DNA of 64,000 nt from Cryptomeria japonica (GCF_030272615.1 NC_081413.1:156115349-156179348), one strand, 5' to 3'. Counted from the stretch's first letter, positions 22,871 through 35,141 are shown. Numbers and translations: made by a program. The notes: a model not told the origin generated them from the letters alone.

Positions 22871-23560
22871 CAGATATCAAGGTAGCATAAGCCAGCTACT
22901 TCTAAGCCTACATTTGAAGATGCAGGTAGGTCTCATTGCATTTTTGCGGCAATTGATAACTGTTAGGTTGAGCATCAGGCCACCGTTGTAGTGACATCAG
23001 GTGTGATAGGTGGTATCTCTTGTTTAGTGTTATTTGATTATGAAGCGTCAAACTCTTTTATTTCCCATTTTCTAGTAGAGCGATGTGGGCTTGCTATGGC
23101 AAAGCAAGACGATAGGTGGCAGGTAGAGTTAGCTACGGGGTCCAAAGTGGTAGTGGATTCCCTTGTGGTCAATTGTCCTTTAGTTTTAGGAGATTTCCAT
23201 ACTTCTTTGGATCTTCGTGTTATGTCTTTGGGATATTATAATGTGGTTCTTGGTATGGATTGTCTTGGATCTCACCAAGCGCAGATAGATTGTAGAGGTA
23301 AGAGATGCAGTGGATGGATGATAGTGGGAAGAGTGTGGAGATTGTAGGTATTTAGAGACCTATCTCTCTTTGTATGATTTTTGCTATACAGATGAAGGGG
23401 TGTGTGAGTAAGGGTTGCTAGTTTTTTGTGGTTAGAGTGAAGGATGTGGATGAGGGAGTTATCTTCAAGAGTTTGCAAATGTTTTTCCTAGTGAAATTCC
23501 AAGTATGCCCCCTCGGTGAGATAGAGATTTCAGGATTCATTTGGTGCCAAGAGCTGAGCC
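22871..23560 (+). pseudogene. Gypsy2 protease region
   Basis: The protease domain spans about 22991-23290 (LVLFDYEASNSFISH ... VVLGMDCLGSHQAQIDC). The active-site DSGAS of the family reads DYEAS here, so Ser and Gly are lost and the enzyme would be inactive. A frameshift and stop follow near 23346. Confidence 0.8.
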
Positions 23561-24400
23561 TATTTCTAAAGCTCCCTATCGGATGACCACATAGGAGTTG
23601 AAAGAGTTGAGGGTTCAATTGGAGGAGTTGTTGGTGAAGGGGTTTATTCATCCTAGTGTATCCCCTTGGGGTGCACCTGTGTTATTTGTGAAGAATAAGG
23701 ATGGATCTCTTCGATTATGCATTGATTACAGATAGCTTAATAAAGTGACGGTGAAGAAATGATATCCCTTGCCTCATATAGATGATTTATTTGACTAGAT
23801 TTAGGATGCCAAAATCTTCTCTAAGATTGACCTTAAGTCCAAGTATCGCCAGTTGAGGATTCAGGACGTGAGCATTCATCACACAACTTTTTGCACTAGA
23901 TATGGTCATTATGAGTTCATAGTGGTACCTTTTGGTCTCATTAATGCACCTTTAGTTTTCATGAGCTTGATGAATGGTGTATTCAGGTTGTATTTGGATA
24001 GATTTGTATTAGTATTTCTGGAAGATATTTTGATTTATTCGAGATCGGTTGAGGAGCATGAGGATCATGTGAGTCAGGTTTTGCAGTGTCTTGGGGAGAA
24101 TCAGCTATATGCCAATTTGGTGAAGTGTGAGTTCTTCTAGACAGAGGTGAGGTATCTTGGTCATGTGATTTCTGGAGAGGGTACCATAGTTGATCCCTCG
24201 AAGATTTAGGCAATTGTCGATTGGCCAGCACCCACTAATGTGGGAGAGGTGTGTAGTTTCATGGGTTTAGTAGGATATTATCGCAGATATGTTCAGGATT
24301 TCTCTAGGATAGCTCATCCTATCACTTCTCTTCAGAGAAAAGGAAAGAAGTTTGTTTGGATAGAGCAATGTGAGATAGCATTTCAGATCCTTAAGGAGCG
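23561..24400 (+). pseudogene. Gypsy2 reverse transcriptase
   Basis: RT motifs include [18 protein letters not shown] and FLEDILIYS. The catalytic YLDD-type box reads FLED (near 24016), a damaged second residue pair. TAG stops at 23592, 23733, 23796, 23802, 24138 and 24207 all replace expected Gln codons, and TGA at 23759-23761 replaces Arg. Confidence 0.85.
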
Positions 24401-24800
24401 TTTGACCAGTGCACCTATTTTAGCAGTGCCAGATCCTTTGGGGAATTTTGTGGTGTGCACAGATGCTTCTTTGGAGGGTCTAGGAGAAGAGTTGATGCAA
24501 GATGGTCATGTGATTTTATACGAGTCGCGTAAAATTAAGAATCATGAGAAAAATTATCCACCCATGATCTTGAGTTAGCGGCAGTGGTTCATGCTTTGGT
24601 TAGATGGAGGCACTTCCTTCTTGGACATAGATTCGAGTTGCACAGTGATCATCGCAGTTTGCAGTATATCTTCACGCATCTGAATTTGAATGCTAGGCAT
24701 AGGCATTGGATGGAGTTCTTATGTGAGTATGACTTTGAGGTGAGATATATTCAGGGTAAGGAGAATGTGGTAGCAGATGCATTGAGTCACAGGAGGCATG
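24401..24800 (+). pseudogene. Gypsy2 RNase H
   Basis: FVVCTDASLEGLGEEL opens the domain near 24448 and LHSDHRSLQYIFTHLNLNAR and VVADALSHR follow. A one-base shift near 24570 separates the two halves. Confidence 0.85.
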
Positions 24801-26280
24801 AGATTTCAGCAATGTCGCCTAGTGTGGATTTGAGGAGCCGTATTCTTAGTGTCCTTCCTTCAGATGTATGGTATCAAGAGATTATTATAGAGGTTTCCAT
24901 AGGTAGATCTCTTGAGGGCAGATATGCAGGTTACTCAGTGGAATCAGATGGAATTCTTAGGCATTTGGGACGTATTTATGTTCCACCATCAGACGGTCTT
25001 CGAGATTTGATCGTGTCGGAGGCACATCATGCACCTTACTCAGCACATCTAGGTGTCAAGAAGATGCACGTGGATTTGAGACAAATATATCATTGGTCTG
25101 GTATGAGGAGAGATATTGGAGATTTTGCGGCATGTTTCCTAGAGTGTCAGCGAGTGAAGGCAGAGCATCAACATCTTGTAGGATTATTACAGTCACATTT
25201 GGTTTTAGGATGGAAATGGGATATTATATCTATGGATTTTATAGTTGGATTGCCCATGTCTTCATGTCGTCATGATGCTATTATGGTCACTATAGACAAA
25301 TTGACCAAAGTAGCGCACTTTTCTCTGATAAGGTCTTCATATCAGCAACGATAGTAGCTCGGGTTTTCTTGGAAGGAGTTGTGAGGTTGCATGGTATTCC
25401 TCGACGGATCATATTAGATCATGATCCAATGTTCACATCATCATTTTGGACAGCTCTTCAGCATGATTTGGGTACGTAGTTGAACTTTAATTCAACTTAT
25501 CACCCCAAGACAGATGGATAGACAGAGAGGGTGAATCAGGTTTTGGAGGATATGTTGAGGATGTACATGATGGATCAGCAGTCTTGTTGGGAGGATTATC
25601 TCTATTTGGTTGAGTTTGCATACAATAATGGTTACCATAGCTCTATTGGTATGTCTCCTTATCGGGTGTTATATGGTAGACCATGTCGCACACCCTTGAG
25701 TTGGGACCGTTTAGAGGATATAGTGCATATTGGATCAAAGATGTTGCAGGATATGGAGGAGCAAGTAGCTCGCATTAGAGAGCATTTGTTGGCCGCTCAG
25801 GATAGACAAAATAAATATGTGGATGCTCATCGAGTGGACAGGCAGTTTTCTATTGGTGATAGGGTATTTTTGAGAGTTTTCCCACAAAAGAGTCTAATCC
25901 ATTATGGAAAAGGCTCTAAGTTGGTGCCTCGATTTGTTGGACCTTTCAAGATTTTGGAGTGGATTGGTCCTGTGGCTTATCGCCTTGCCTTGCTGCCTAG
26001 CTTGTCCCGCATCCATGATGTCTTTCATGTTTCAGTTTTGAGGTTATATCATCCTGATATTCCGCATGTGTTGGATTGGAATTCTTTACAGGTCAAGGAC
26101 AGGTAGCTTTCTATGGAGCCCGTGCGCATTCTTCAGCATAGAGAGATGTCCCTCAGAGGTCAAAGCATAAAGCAAGTAAGGGTCTAGTGGGATCTGATTG
26201 ATGATTCTTCAGCTACATGGGAGGATGGAGTGCATATGAGAGAGATATATCCCTATTTTTTCTCAGGCTTCTAGGAGTAA
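24801..26280 (+). pseudogene. Gypsy2 integrase with chromodomain-like tail
   Basis: Zinc region: AHHAPYSAHLGVKK ... CFLECQRVKAEHQ (about 25020-25165). Core: SMDFIVGLPM (25230), DHDPMF (25420) and the TERVNQ Glu (25525). Stops at 25477 and 25519 replace Gln. The C-terminal part (FVGPFKILEWIGPVAYRL, IHDVFHVSVLRLY) is open from 25531 to 26106. The tail ATWEDGVHMREIYPYFF resembles the Tekay/Del chromodomain end. Confidence 0.88.
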
Positions 26281-26288
26281 GCCTAGGC

Positions 26289-26302
26289 AAAGGGGGGGAG
26301 GA
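26289..26302 (+). other. Gypsy2 polypurine tract
   Basis: AAAGGGGGGGAGGA lies directly before the 3' LTR start and would prime plus-strand synthesis. Confidence 0.85.
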
Positions 26303-29300
26303 TGTAGTGTCCACCCTTGATTTGACTTATCTTGACTAGATTTGACTTTTATATTATGCTTGATAGACTTATCTAGACTATATTTTGATGATTTGGATGA
26401 TGATTACTCGTGTGCTTCAGTGACTTATAATTGATGTTAGAAACTATTGGACTTATGATATTTTGATTATTTATATGGATTTTGGTACTATCATGATTGA
26501 TCATGTGATTTGATGATATATGTACTCGATGGATTTTATATACTCAATATGTGATGGATTATTGATAGATTAGATTTATCATTGTTTTGATGATGATTAT
26601 GATTATGCTAACCCTACTTCATGATTACATATGATGAGATGTTTATGAGATGTGTTTGACTCTTGTTTGATTGTCTTTGTGATAGAGAAGATTCCACATT
26701 ACTCATTGCGAGCGGGATATGTTATCGCGATTCTCTATCACTTTCTTGTTCTATATGTGTATATGTATATGTGGTATTGTCATTATGTGGTTGCAAGATT
26801 TTGTAGGTACCAAACATCGACTTCACCTGGCTTCATAGGTTTCAGCATGTCTTTAGTTCCAATGGCTTGTGGTTCGGAGATGGCATGAGTTCCCCTCACA
26901 TACTCTAGGTCTAAGTTGTTCACCGTGAGTAGTCAACGTCTTGGCATAATTCGCCATGTCAATTAGTAAGCTTGGTCCCTTGGTATTGTGAGTTCGGTTT
27001 ATGTCAGTTTATTTACTTGTTTATGTTAGAGTAATTATGTGGCTCTTGATGTGTAGTTTTATATTTGGTAATGTTTATTTTAAAGCATTTAATTTATAAG
27101 TTTTGAATATTTAATTATTTGGTATTTATATTTATTTGATAATTAATGTTTATTGATTTTATGATTATTTAATATTTGATAAGCCTTATTGTTGTTTAAT
27201 ATTTATTTAATATTTTTTATTTAATCTTTAATGGTATTTGATTATTTAATTATTTATTTGACCTTCTATTGTTTGATATTTATTTGATATCTTACATTTA
27301 TTTGGTTCTTTAATTTATTTTATTAGCTTTTTGGTTATTTGATTTTAATCCCCATTTGGATTATTTATTTACAGCTTATATTTATTTAATAGTTTGACTT
27401 TTATTCCTAAGTGGGCTATATGAACACATTAAATTAAATAAAGAAATAAAATAATCCCTATTAGTTGGATAAGTATATTTTATTTACTTTACCTACCCTT
27501 CACTCTCATTGGTTAAATTAAAAATGGGTGAATAAAATTATATTATATGGTTGGCTGGTAAAATATACTCCAAAATGGAATTTTTTGATTGGTCGAGATT
27601 GAGGCTAGGGTTTTGGATTATTGTTTCTTTTATTTTTATTCCTGTGAAGTTTTTTGGGTTGGTTGGCTCTTCTCTGGAAATTTCTCCAGCAAGTTTTCTT
27701 CTTGGTTTTGGATTTCTTCTCTCTTGGTTTTGGTTGGAGCTTGGATTGGATTTGGTTTAGCTTGTGGGAGCTCTTCTTCAGCTTCAATCCATTACTTCAA
27801 GTTGCAGGTTGGAGTTCTTCACTTTGCATTTTGGTTTTCAATGGTTTCTTTGTGTATGCATTGTGTCTGCATTGTTTTAGATCTGGGTTGAAATATTACT
27901 TTACTCTATAGTTTTATTGTTGTTGAAGGTTAATAGTTGGGAGGGAAACTTTATGTTATGAGAGTTTTTATATAATTGTTGGGATATATATATATATTTG
28001 GGTTTTTCCTGTGTATGGCATTTCACGGCTCTGTGAAAATCTTTGTGAAGATCTTTGGTTTATTAATCCTTGTTTGGATGAGAGTAGACCATTTTTCCCT
28101 TTGTGAGTCCTTCAGTTGTGATTGTTTGGGATTGTCTTCATTGATTTTCTGTGAGTTTTGCAGTGGTTCTATTTTTTTTATGCCATGAAGACATTTGATT
28201 AAATCTTGGTTTATAGTCTGAGGTATTTTGGTGTGTTTATACCTATGTATTCCTTGTTTCTGGGCATCTCTTTTCATATGTTTTTCAAGCCCTTTTGTAA
28301 GATCTGGATTTTATTATTTTACCCAAAAGTTTTCTAATTTTTTCATAAGTCTTCTGCAAAAGCGTTGTCTTAATGTGCAAAAGAATTGTTCTGTATTGCA
28401 TTTGCACTGCTTTACGGAGCATAAGCATTGTCTCAGGATACATATGCGCGATTCTCGAAACATAAGTGTCGTTCTTCTTGACAGAAGCGCTATCCTTTTT
28501 GGCAAAAGTGTTGTCCTACAGGGCAAAAGCACTAACCTGTCTGTGTTTTGTGTCTTTCCAGTTTTTGTCATTTATGAGGTATTTTCCCAAATTGATTTTG
28601 TACCAAAGACTTTATTTGAGGACTGTTAATATTTCCCAGTTTTGGGTTTGATTAGTTTGATGCATTTTGATGGTTTTGAGTATATTTGTTTCTCTATGCA
28701 TTGTGAATATTTTAGACTCTCTTCCATGTGGATAGGCCATGGATGATTTTGATGATTACTATGTTGTTTTGGACCAGCAAGTGAGTAGGCCTTGCTGTGA
28801 CTTTATCTTTTATTTGATGGCAGCATTTGATGGCTCGATATGCCCTTTGTTTAGTTGTATCCAAGAGGCTCATTTTTCTATATTGATATTGTTGTAGCCT
28901 TGCTTATGTTGTAAGAGTATGTGTGGAAGTTGTTGGCTACATTGAGTATTATTTTCATGTAATTATGTTGGTAGAGCCTCTTGTGATTTATTGTTGGGGC
29001 CATGTTAGGAGGAGTGGACTTCCTTGTGATGACCGAGGTCACGAGAGATAGGCTTGCATGAGGTTCCTTGTAAGGATGAATGAAGTCTAGAACACCAGGG
29101 CACATTGGAGTTTTCCGTGATTTGTAAATAAGTGATAACCTAATAATTGATGGGTTGGGTAGTTAGATTAATTAATAAGATGATAAATTGATTTGTACCT
29201 CATGACTTAGTCCTGGGGAGGATGTTTTAGGACAAGCATGAGAAGGTCATAAAGATGGTAAGCTAATCTCTCTTAGTCTCTCATAGGTTGAGATGGCTCC

Positions 29301-30466
29301 ACATGTCCATCAAGCTAGTGCCTTGTATTATTATGTTATTATGTTTTAAGGATGGCATGTGATGACACTCCACTCCTACATGTGTTTCCCCTTTATGATT
29401 TATGATTATGCTTATTGGATGCATTTATGTCTTGATGAGTTTTATGCCTCTGGGAGTTCATTCTTGTTGTATGTGTGAGTTCTTCCTTGAGAGTCCTTGT
29501 GTAGTTAGGCTCCTTGCTTATTGGTCCCAACTTAGGTTTAGAGTATGTGTTGGGACCTTGTGTCATCTCCTAGCATAGGGGATGGTTCCATTGGTTCCAC
29601 ATGGTCGGGAGGTTGGTGCTTTTTAGCCATTGGGATTTTCTCTTGGATTCTTCTTGCATGGATGTGGATTCTTCTTCATGATGTACTATGGATGTACCTT
29701 GTAGCACATATATGTAATGGATAAGATAGAATGCATGTAATGCAACATTCTTGTATATAGTATGTGGATTATTGTAGTAGAAAGAGCTATGCTCATGATG
29801 TATTTAATGTACTCATATTTGTAAGATGAATTATAGTTGGAAATTTGAATTTAGGCATATTGTATTTGTACTATTGTAGAGATGTGATCTTATGAATCAT
29901 GGAAATAAGTGGATTATAGTTGGAATAGAATGGAATTTCATTATGGATTAGTTGTATTATTTCATGGAATGTTTAGAGGCTAGTTAGAATGTTAAATCAT
30001 CTTGAAAGAGGAATATTAGTATATTAATAAGTGAATATGTTAGAAGATGTTAATTGGATCTAGTAAATAGGAATGATTCACATAGATGCATTGGTAGAAA
30101 GGAAATTATGCATATCATGAGGAATAAGTAATGTTGTAGGTTTCATAGCTCATGGTTAAAGAATTAGAATATGATGCATTAATGAAGGTGAAATATACCT
30201 ATCGTGTGTGTAGTATGTGGAAATGAATTAAGTAATGATGTTAAAGTACCCTAGAGAAAGATTATTTATGTTGTGCTATTTCTGCTTGCGTTATTTGATG
30301 AAATGAGCAATGATGTATGTTCATATTGGTTAATTGGTTAATGAATGTCAATAGATGGAGATGTTATATGTTGCATTATTTGTTATTATATATTAATTAA
30401 GAAAAAAATTATCTCCATTTGTATATTATTGTTTAGTTTCTTCAGGGTATTTTGGCGGGCATTATA
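26303..30466 (+). repeat. Gypsy2 3' LTR (4164 bp)
   Basis: It aligns with 10024-14160 from TGTAGTGTCC to GGGCATTATA, differing by scattered transitions and small indels. The right TSD GGCAT follows at 30467-30471. The diverged tandem array occupies about 28345-28545. Confidence 0.92.
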
Positions 30467-30471
30467 GGCAT

Positions 30472-31635
30472 GTCAAAAGTGTCAAAAATGCAAAATTGTC
30501 AAAAGTTGCAAAAGTTGCTAAGCAACATTTTCCACCGATTGGGAAAAGAGGTTCCAACGGTCATAACCAATTAGACAAAAGTTGTATCCATTGGGGAAAT
30601 GCCTATTTGTGCCTCTGAGATCATTCATGTTGGCGTGGGATGAAGCATGTAAATATTTGGTGGTTTGAATAACAAGAAAACTCATATTTTACCCAATTTT
30701 CATTGTTTTTCGTACTGTACGATCTGAAAGAGGATTTAATTGCATGTAATTTTGATTTGGCTGGATTTTAGTGTTAGTGTAGGTTCTATTTCAAGTGGTC
30801 TAACTCCAATTTGTAGGGGTTGGAGAGAGTTGTGAGCAGTTTACCAAAAAATGTCATTCAAAACCCCAGTTCATAGGGTTTCACCAAAGATGTGGCCCTA
30901 ACTTGCAAATTCCTTTGTGGAATTAAAAGGCCTCTTGTAAAATTCAAATTAGGGGTGTGTAAAATGAGACTTCAAAAGGGTGGAATCTAGGAGTGAGGGT
31001 TGGTGTGGTTACTACCAAAACCTAGGCTAAACAAGACAATGTGTTTAGTCTAGCCTACAAGGAGGAATGAACAAACAATCACCTAGGGAGTATTTGGTGA
31101 CCGACCTAATAGTGTATTTTTTCTATTAGAGGCCTAGGGAGCATTTATAAGTGGTTATTTTGGTTCTACAACCCCATCTTCAAGTAGTTGCTTTGGAAAA
31201 CAGGCCTAGTTAGGCTTATTAGGTGTGCAAACTCAGTAGGTTATTAGGGGTGTTGGAGTAGAGTCAAACCTCAATCTCTTGGGATTGGATGTAAATCCCA
31301 AAAGGGTATTCAAATCTGTATTTTTTTCATAGAGTGTTTTGGGAGAATTTTGAATGATTTGGGAAATACCGGTTTGGCAAGGCTACTAGGATTAGGCATA
31401 GATAGGGGTTTCTTGACCTACGTGCAAAAAGGAGGCTTCCAAACTTAGTTGGAAGGATAGGGTGAGTGATATTAGTTGTTGATAAATCCAAACTCTCCTT
31501 AGGAAGTGCAGTAGGTGACTAGTTGCATTGGTGTGTGTAGAACCCTAGTTGTAGGGTTGTGATAGGCCTTAAACAAGGCATAGAGGGATGGTTTTGGGTC
31601 TTCTTACCTTCTAGTTTCCCACTCTTCATCACACA
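30472..31635 (+). repeat. Gypsy1 3' LTR, second part
   Basis: This continues the Gypsy1 LTR cut at 10023. Its last ~190 bases match 1-189 and it ends CATCACACA. Just inside it, GTCAAAA(G/A) is repeated several times (30471-30515). Confidence 0.8.
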
Positions 31636-31754
31636 TCATAGCATAATGTTTGAGTAAAATGACACAATATAATGTATCCACTAAAATCCACTGGAAAAGT
31701 CAACTATAGTCAAAACATGTAATTGAAAAGTCCGATCGAGGGAGGGTTACTACA
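31636..31754 (-). repeat. Gypsy3 3' LTR, first 119 bp
   Basis: Read on minus it starts TGTAGTAACCCTCCCTCGAT directly after the polypurine tract. The remainder must lie left of Gypsy1, outside the window. The same LTR start occurs at 58095 (minus) in the solo LTR. Confidence 0.75.
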
Positions 31755-31771
31755 TCCTCCCCCCCAAAACT
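31755..31771 (-). other. Gypsy3 polypurine tract
   Basis: On minus, TTTTGGGGGGGAGGA abuts the LTR start, as in Gypsy2. Confidence 0.8.
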
Positions 31772-33150
31772 AGGCTTACTCTTGGAAGCCTAAAACAAAT
31801 AAGAATATATCTCTCTCATCTTTTTTTCATCCTCCCATGTAGTCTAGGCCTCATCATTTGGGTCCCATAGGACACTTACCTAGTCGACACTGCAGAATGC
31901 GCACGAGCTCCATGGAAAGTTGTCTGTCCTCGACCTGCAATGTGTTCCAATCAAGAACATGGGTTATATCAGGATGATAAGGTCTAAGAGCACAAACATG
32001 AAAAACATCGTGGATGCAGGATAGGCTTGGTGGTAAGGAAAGACGGTAGGCAACAAGTCCTATCATCTCAAGGGTCTCAAAAGGGCCAACAAAACGAGCC
32101 ACCAACGTAGAACCCTTTCCATAATGGATCAGACTCTTTCATGGACAAACTCTCAAGAATACATAGTCGCCAACAGAAAACTGACAATCTACTCTGTGAG
32201 CATCCACATACTTATGCCTATCTTATGCTACTACCAAATGCCCACAAATCTGCTCAATTTGTTGCTCCATCTCTCGAATCATATCTGGTCCTATACTCTC
32301 CCTGTCCTCTAATTGATCCCAACTCAAAGTAGTACGACAAGGATGACCATACAATTCCTAGAAGGGAGACATACCTATGGAGCTATGATATCCATTGTTA
32401 TAAGAATACTCCACAAGATATAGATATTCTTCCCTGCATGACTGTTGGTCCATAACATACATGCGAAGCATGTCCTCCAACACTTGATTCACACACTCAG
32501 TCTGACCATCAGTCTCTGGGTGATAAACTGAACTAATGTTCAACTAGGTCCCTAAAGAATGCTAAAATGAGGTCCACAATGCTGAAGTAAAGACATGATC
32601 TCTATCTGAAATGATCTGCCTAGGAATCCCATGAAGTCTCACCACATCTTCCATGAAAACTTGTGCCACCACTACTGTTGTATAGGAAGATCGAATAGGA
32701 ACAAAATAAGAAAATTTTGTTAGTCTATCAACAATGACCATGATGGCATCATGACAATGCGAAGAAAGAGACAACCCAACTATGAAATCCATGGAAATGA
32801 TATCCCATTTCCAATCCGGTACCAAATTAGGTTGTAAAAGCCCTACAAGGTGCTGATGCTCCGCCTTTACTCACTGATATTCTAAACACTTCGACAAAAA
32901 ATCAGCAATGTCACCTTTCATTCCAGCCCAATGATATATCTATCTAAGATCTGCGTGCATCTTCTTGATAGTAGGATGTGTCAAATAAGGTGCATGATGG
33001 ACCTCAATCATGATCAAAATATGAAGTCTATCCAATGGAGGTACATAGATCCACCCAAGATGTCAAAGAAGACCATCTGTCTCAAGGTTATATCCATAAT
33101 ATCTACCCTCTAATGGCCTTCTAGTCTCAGTCACAGCTCTAACCTCCTGA
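31772..33150 (-). pseudogene. Gypsy3 integrase
   Basis: Reading down from about 33060: HHAPYLTHPTIKKMHADLR and CLEYQ (zinc region, second Cys lost as Tyr), SMDFIVGLSL near 32780, IISDRDHVF near 32600, TDGQTECVNQ near 32500, then VARFVGPFETLEMIGL and IHDVFHVC to about 31870. Several stops break it. The Asp and Glu catalytic positions remain. Confidence 0.85.
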
Positions 33151-33660
33151 TACTAGGTGTCCTGATGAAGAATCCCAAGTATTCTCTCTCTCAAATCCAC
33201 CCCAAGGGACAATGCTACAACCTCATGCCACCTATGACTCAAAGCATCAAGCACTAAATTCTCTTTCCCCTGAATATAACAAACCTCAAAATCATACTTG
33301 CAAAGGAATTCCATCCATCTTTGTTGTCGAGCATTCAAGTTTAGTTGTGTGAAAATATACTGTAAACTACAGTGATCATTGTACAGCTCAAACTGACACC
33401 CCAATAGAAAATGTCACCACCTGACTAAAGCATGAACAACAATTGCCAACTCTAAATCATGAATTGGATAGTTCAACTCATGATCCTTGAGTTTGCGAGA
33501 ATCATAGGCAACCACACAACCATCCTGCATAAGCACTGCTCCTATGCCTTCTAAAAAGGTATTTGTGCAAACCATAAAATCTCTGGGTGGATCAGGAACT
33601 GCCAAAATCGGAGCACTATGAAGGAGTTCCTTCAAAGTACGAAAAGATGTTTCACACTAT
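33151..33660 (-). pseudogene. Gypsy3 RNase H
   Basis: [20 protein letters not shown] (family CTDAS is CTNTF here, so the first catalytic Asp is lost) through YNDHCSLQYIFTQLNLNARQ and DALSHRWHE. One TAG near 33413 splits it. Confidence 0.82.
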
Positions 33661-34490
33661 TCAGACCAAACAAACTTCTTCCCTTTCCTCTGAAGAGAAG
33701 TGATCGTGTAACCTATCCTGAAAAAAATATGAACAAAGTGATGGTAATATACGACCAAACCCATAAAAATTTGAACCTCAAAAACATTAGTCGGCACTGG
33801 CCAATCTACAATGGCTTGGATCTTAGAAGGATCCACGGATACAACTTCTCTTGAAAATACATGACCAAGATAGATCACCTCTGATTGGAAGAAATAACAC
33901 TTCGCTAAGTTGGCATAAAGTTGATTCTCCCTCAAGCACTACAATACCTGTCGCAAGTGGCCCTCTTGCTCTTCCATAGTTTTAGAATAAATCAAAATAT
34001 CATCCAAGAACACAAGGACAAAACGATCAAGGTAGGTGCAAAAAAATCCATTCATGAGGCTCATGAAAACTGAAGGCATATTCATCAACCCAAATGGAAC
34101 AACTGTGAACTCATAGTGACCATAACGGGTACGAAAAGTCATCCTATGAATGTCTGCATCATGAATGTGCAACTGATGATACCCAGATTTTAGATCAATC
34201 TTGGAGAACACCTTGGCTCCCTTTACCTAATCAAAGATATGATCTATACGAGGCAATGAATATCAATTCCTAATGGTTACCTTATTCAATTGTCGGTAAT
34301 CAATGCATAACCGAAGAGAACCATCCTTCTTCTTCACGAAGATAACTAGCGCACCCCAAGGAGAAAGACTAGGACAAATGAACCCCTTGGCCAACAATTC
34401 CTCCATCTGCAACTTCAACTCACTCAACTCCTAAGTGGTCATCTAATATGGTGCTCTTGAAATAGGTTATGCTCCAGGAACTAAGTTAAT
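33661..34490 (-). pseudogene. Gypsy3 reverse transcriptase
   Basis: [44 protein letters not shown] and the catalytic FLDD (near 34010) appear in order. The RT begins at the INLVPGA phrase near 34480, where normal elements continue upstream into protease; here it meets LTR-like DNA. Confidence 0.85.
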
Positions 34491-34521
34491 GCAAAAGTCC
34501 AATTGAGGGAGGGGTACTACA
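34491..34521 (-). repeat. Tip of Gypsy3 5' LTR fused to RT (deletion junction)
   Basis: On minus, TGTAGTACCCCTCCCTCAAT then TGGACTTTT matches the start of the Gypsy3 3' LTR with only a few differences, then diverges at the RT start. The similarity ends where RT coding begins, so 34521 is read as the outer 5' boundary. Confidence 0.6.
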
Positions 34522-35141
34522 GTTGATTTAAACTTTGTAAGTTGTAGTTACAAGTTAGGCCCCCAAGCTTGAGTTGTTGGTGTTGTCTTCTTCTAGACTT
34601 CCATAGAGCTTTCATCTTGTGCATGTTGCAATTGGTCTTCAAAGTCCAAAGTTGTCTTAGCCAATGGTTTGGTGATTCTTTGTTCTTTTTAGGTTATGAG
34701 TTGCATCCTAATGCCAAATACCAAACTAGAGCTAGCGTGCAAGATACAATATAATTTTGAAATCCTACCCACCTATAGATTTTTGTAGAAACCTAAAATA
34801 TAGAAATTTTTCACTCTTCCATATAGTATAATTTAGTGAATTTTGGAGGGTGGTTTGGTAGGGATATATGAGGATGCTCCAATGGATTTATCAATTTTGT
34901 ATCTATTTCATACCTTTTGTGTGCTAACCTTAATGTTTGATATATTGGTGTTTCAATTCTTCTACTTGTGTCATTGTGCATTATGTATTTTTATGCACGT
35001 AAAGTGTGTCATAATGTTGTTATGACACCTTGGGCATGTCATAGTGCTATGTGGCTTGTTTAATGTCACTTTTATATAACAAAAAAATTATTTGGCTGTC
35101 TTTATCCATTAATTTCTTGATCAAAATCTTGGAGCATTACA
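34522..35141 (+). repeat. Probable LTR remnant upstream of a primer site
   Basis: The stretch ends GGAGCATTACA directly before TTTGGTATCAGA (35142-35153), the layout of an LTR end and tRNA-Met primer site. No partner LTR or start was found and no gene is seen. Confidence 0.45.

Larger units (their letters stand above)
10024..30466 (+). mobile_element. Gypsy2: Ty3/gypsy element (Tekay/Del-like) with ~4.1-kb LTRs, split by Copia1
   Basis: Both LTRs begin TGTAGTGTCC; the 5' copy ends GGCATTACA and the 3' copy GGCATTATA. A primer site, gag with zinc knuckle, protease, RT, RNase H, integrase and a chromodomain-like tail follow in chromovirus order, then a strong polypurine tract. Copia1 occupies 14403-21743 inside gag. 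Coding regions carry a dozen or more TAG stops. The LTR length and the tail motif (ATWEDG ... YPYFF) suggest the Tekay/Del group; the clade call is inference. Confidence 0.9.
1..31635 (+). mobile_element. Gypsy1: chromodomain Ty3/gypsy retrotransposon, interrupted twice; 5' end outside window
   Basis: The element reads 5' LTR end (1-189), primer site, gag, protease, RT, RNase H, integrase, chromodomain, 3' LTR, all on plus. It is split at 4486-9355 by an unclassified insert and at 10024-30466 by Gypsy2. The last 190 bases of the window-start LTR closely match 31447-31635, which identifies both as the same LTR 3' end. Many stops and several frameshifts make it non-functional. It interrupts the 3' LTR of the minus-strand Gypsy3. 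Domain order and the C-terminal chromodomain place it among chromoviruses; the exact clade was not resolved. Confidence 0.85.
31636..34521 (-). mobile_element. Gypsy3: truncated gypsy element related to Gypsy2
   Basis: Minus-strand RT, RNase H and integrase resemble Gypsy2 at most positions (for example IHDVFHV and SMDFIVGL). The 3' LTR is cut at 31636 by Gypsy1. At the 5' side, gag, protease and most of the 5' LTR are missing: only ~30 bases of LTR tip abut RT. Confidence 0.85.

Noticed and set aside
22304-25521. Stop-codon reassignment or suppression of TAG
   Set aside because: Frameshifts and lost catalytic residues accompany the TAGs, and TAA/TGA stops also occur. Deamination is sufficient.
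28228-28629. 133-codon open frame in the Gypsy2 3' LTR
   Set aside because: It spans the tandem array, and the homologous 5' LTR frame is broken.
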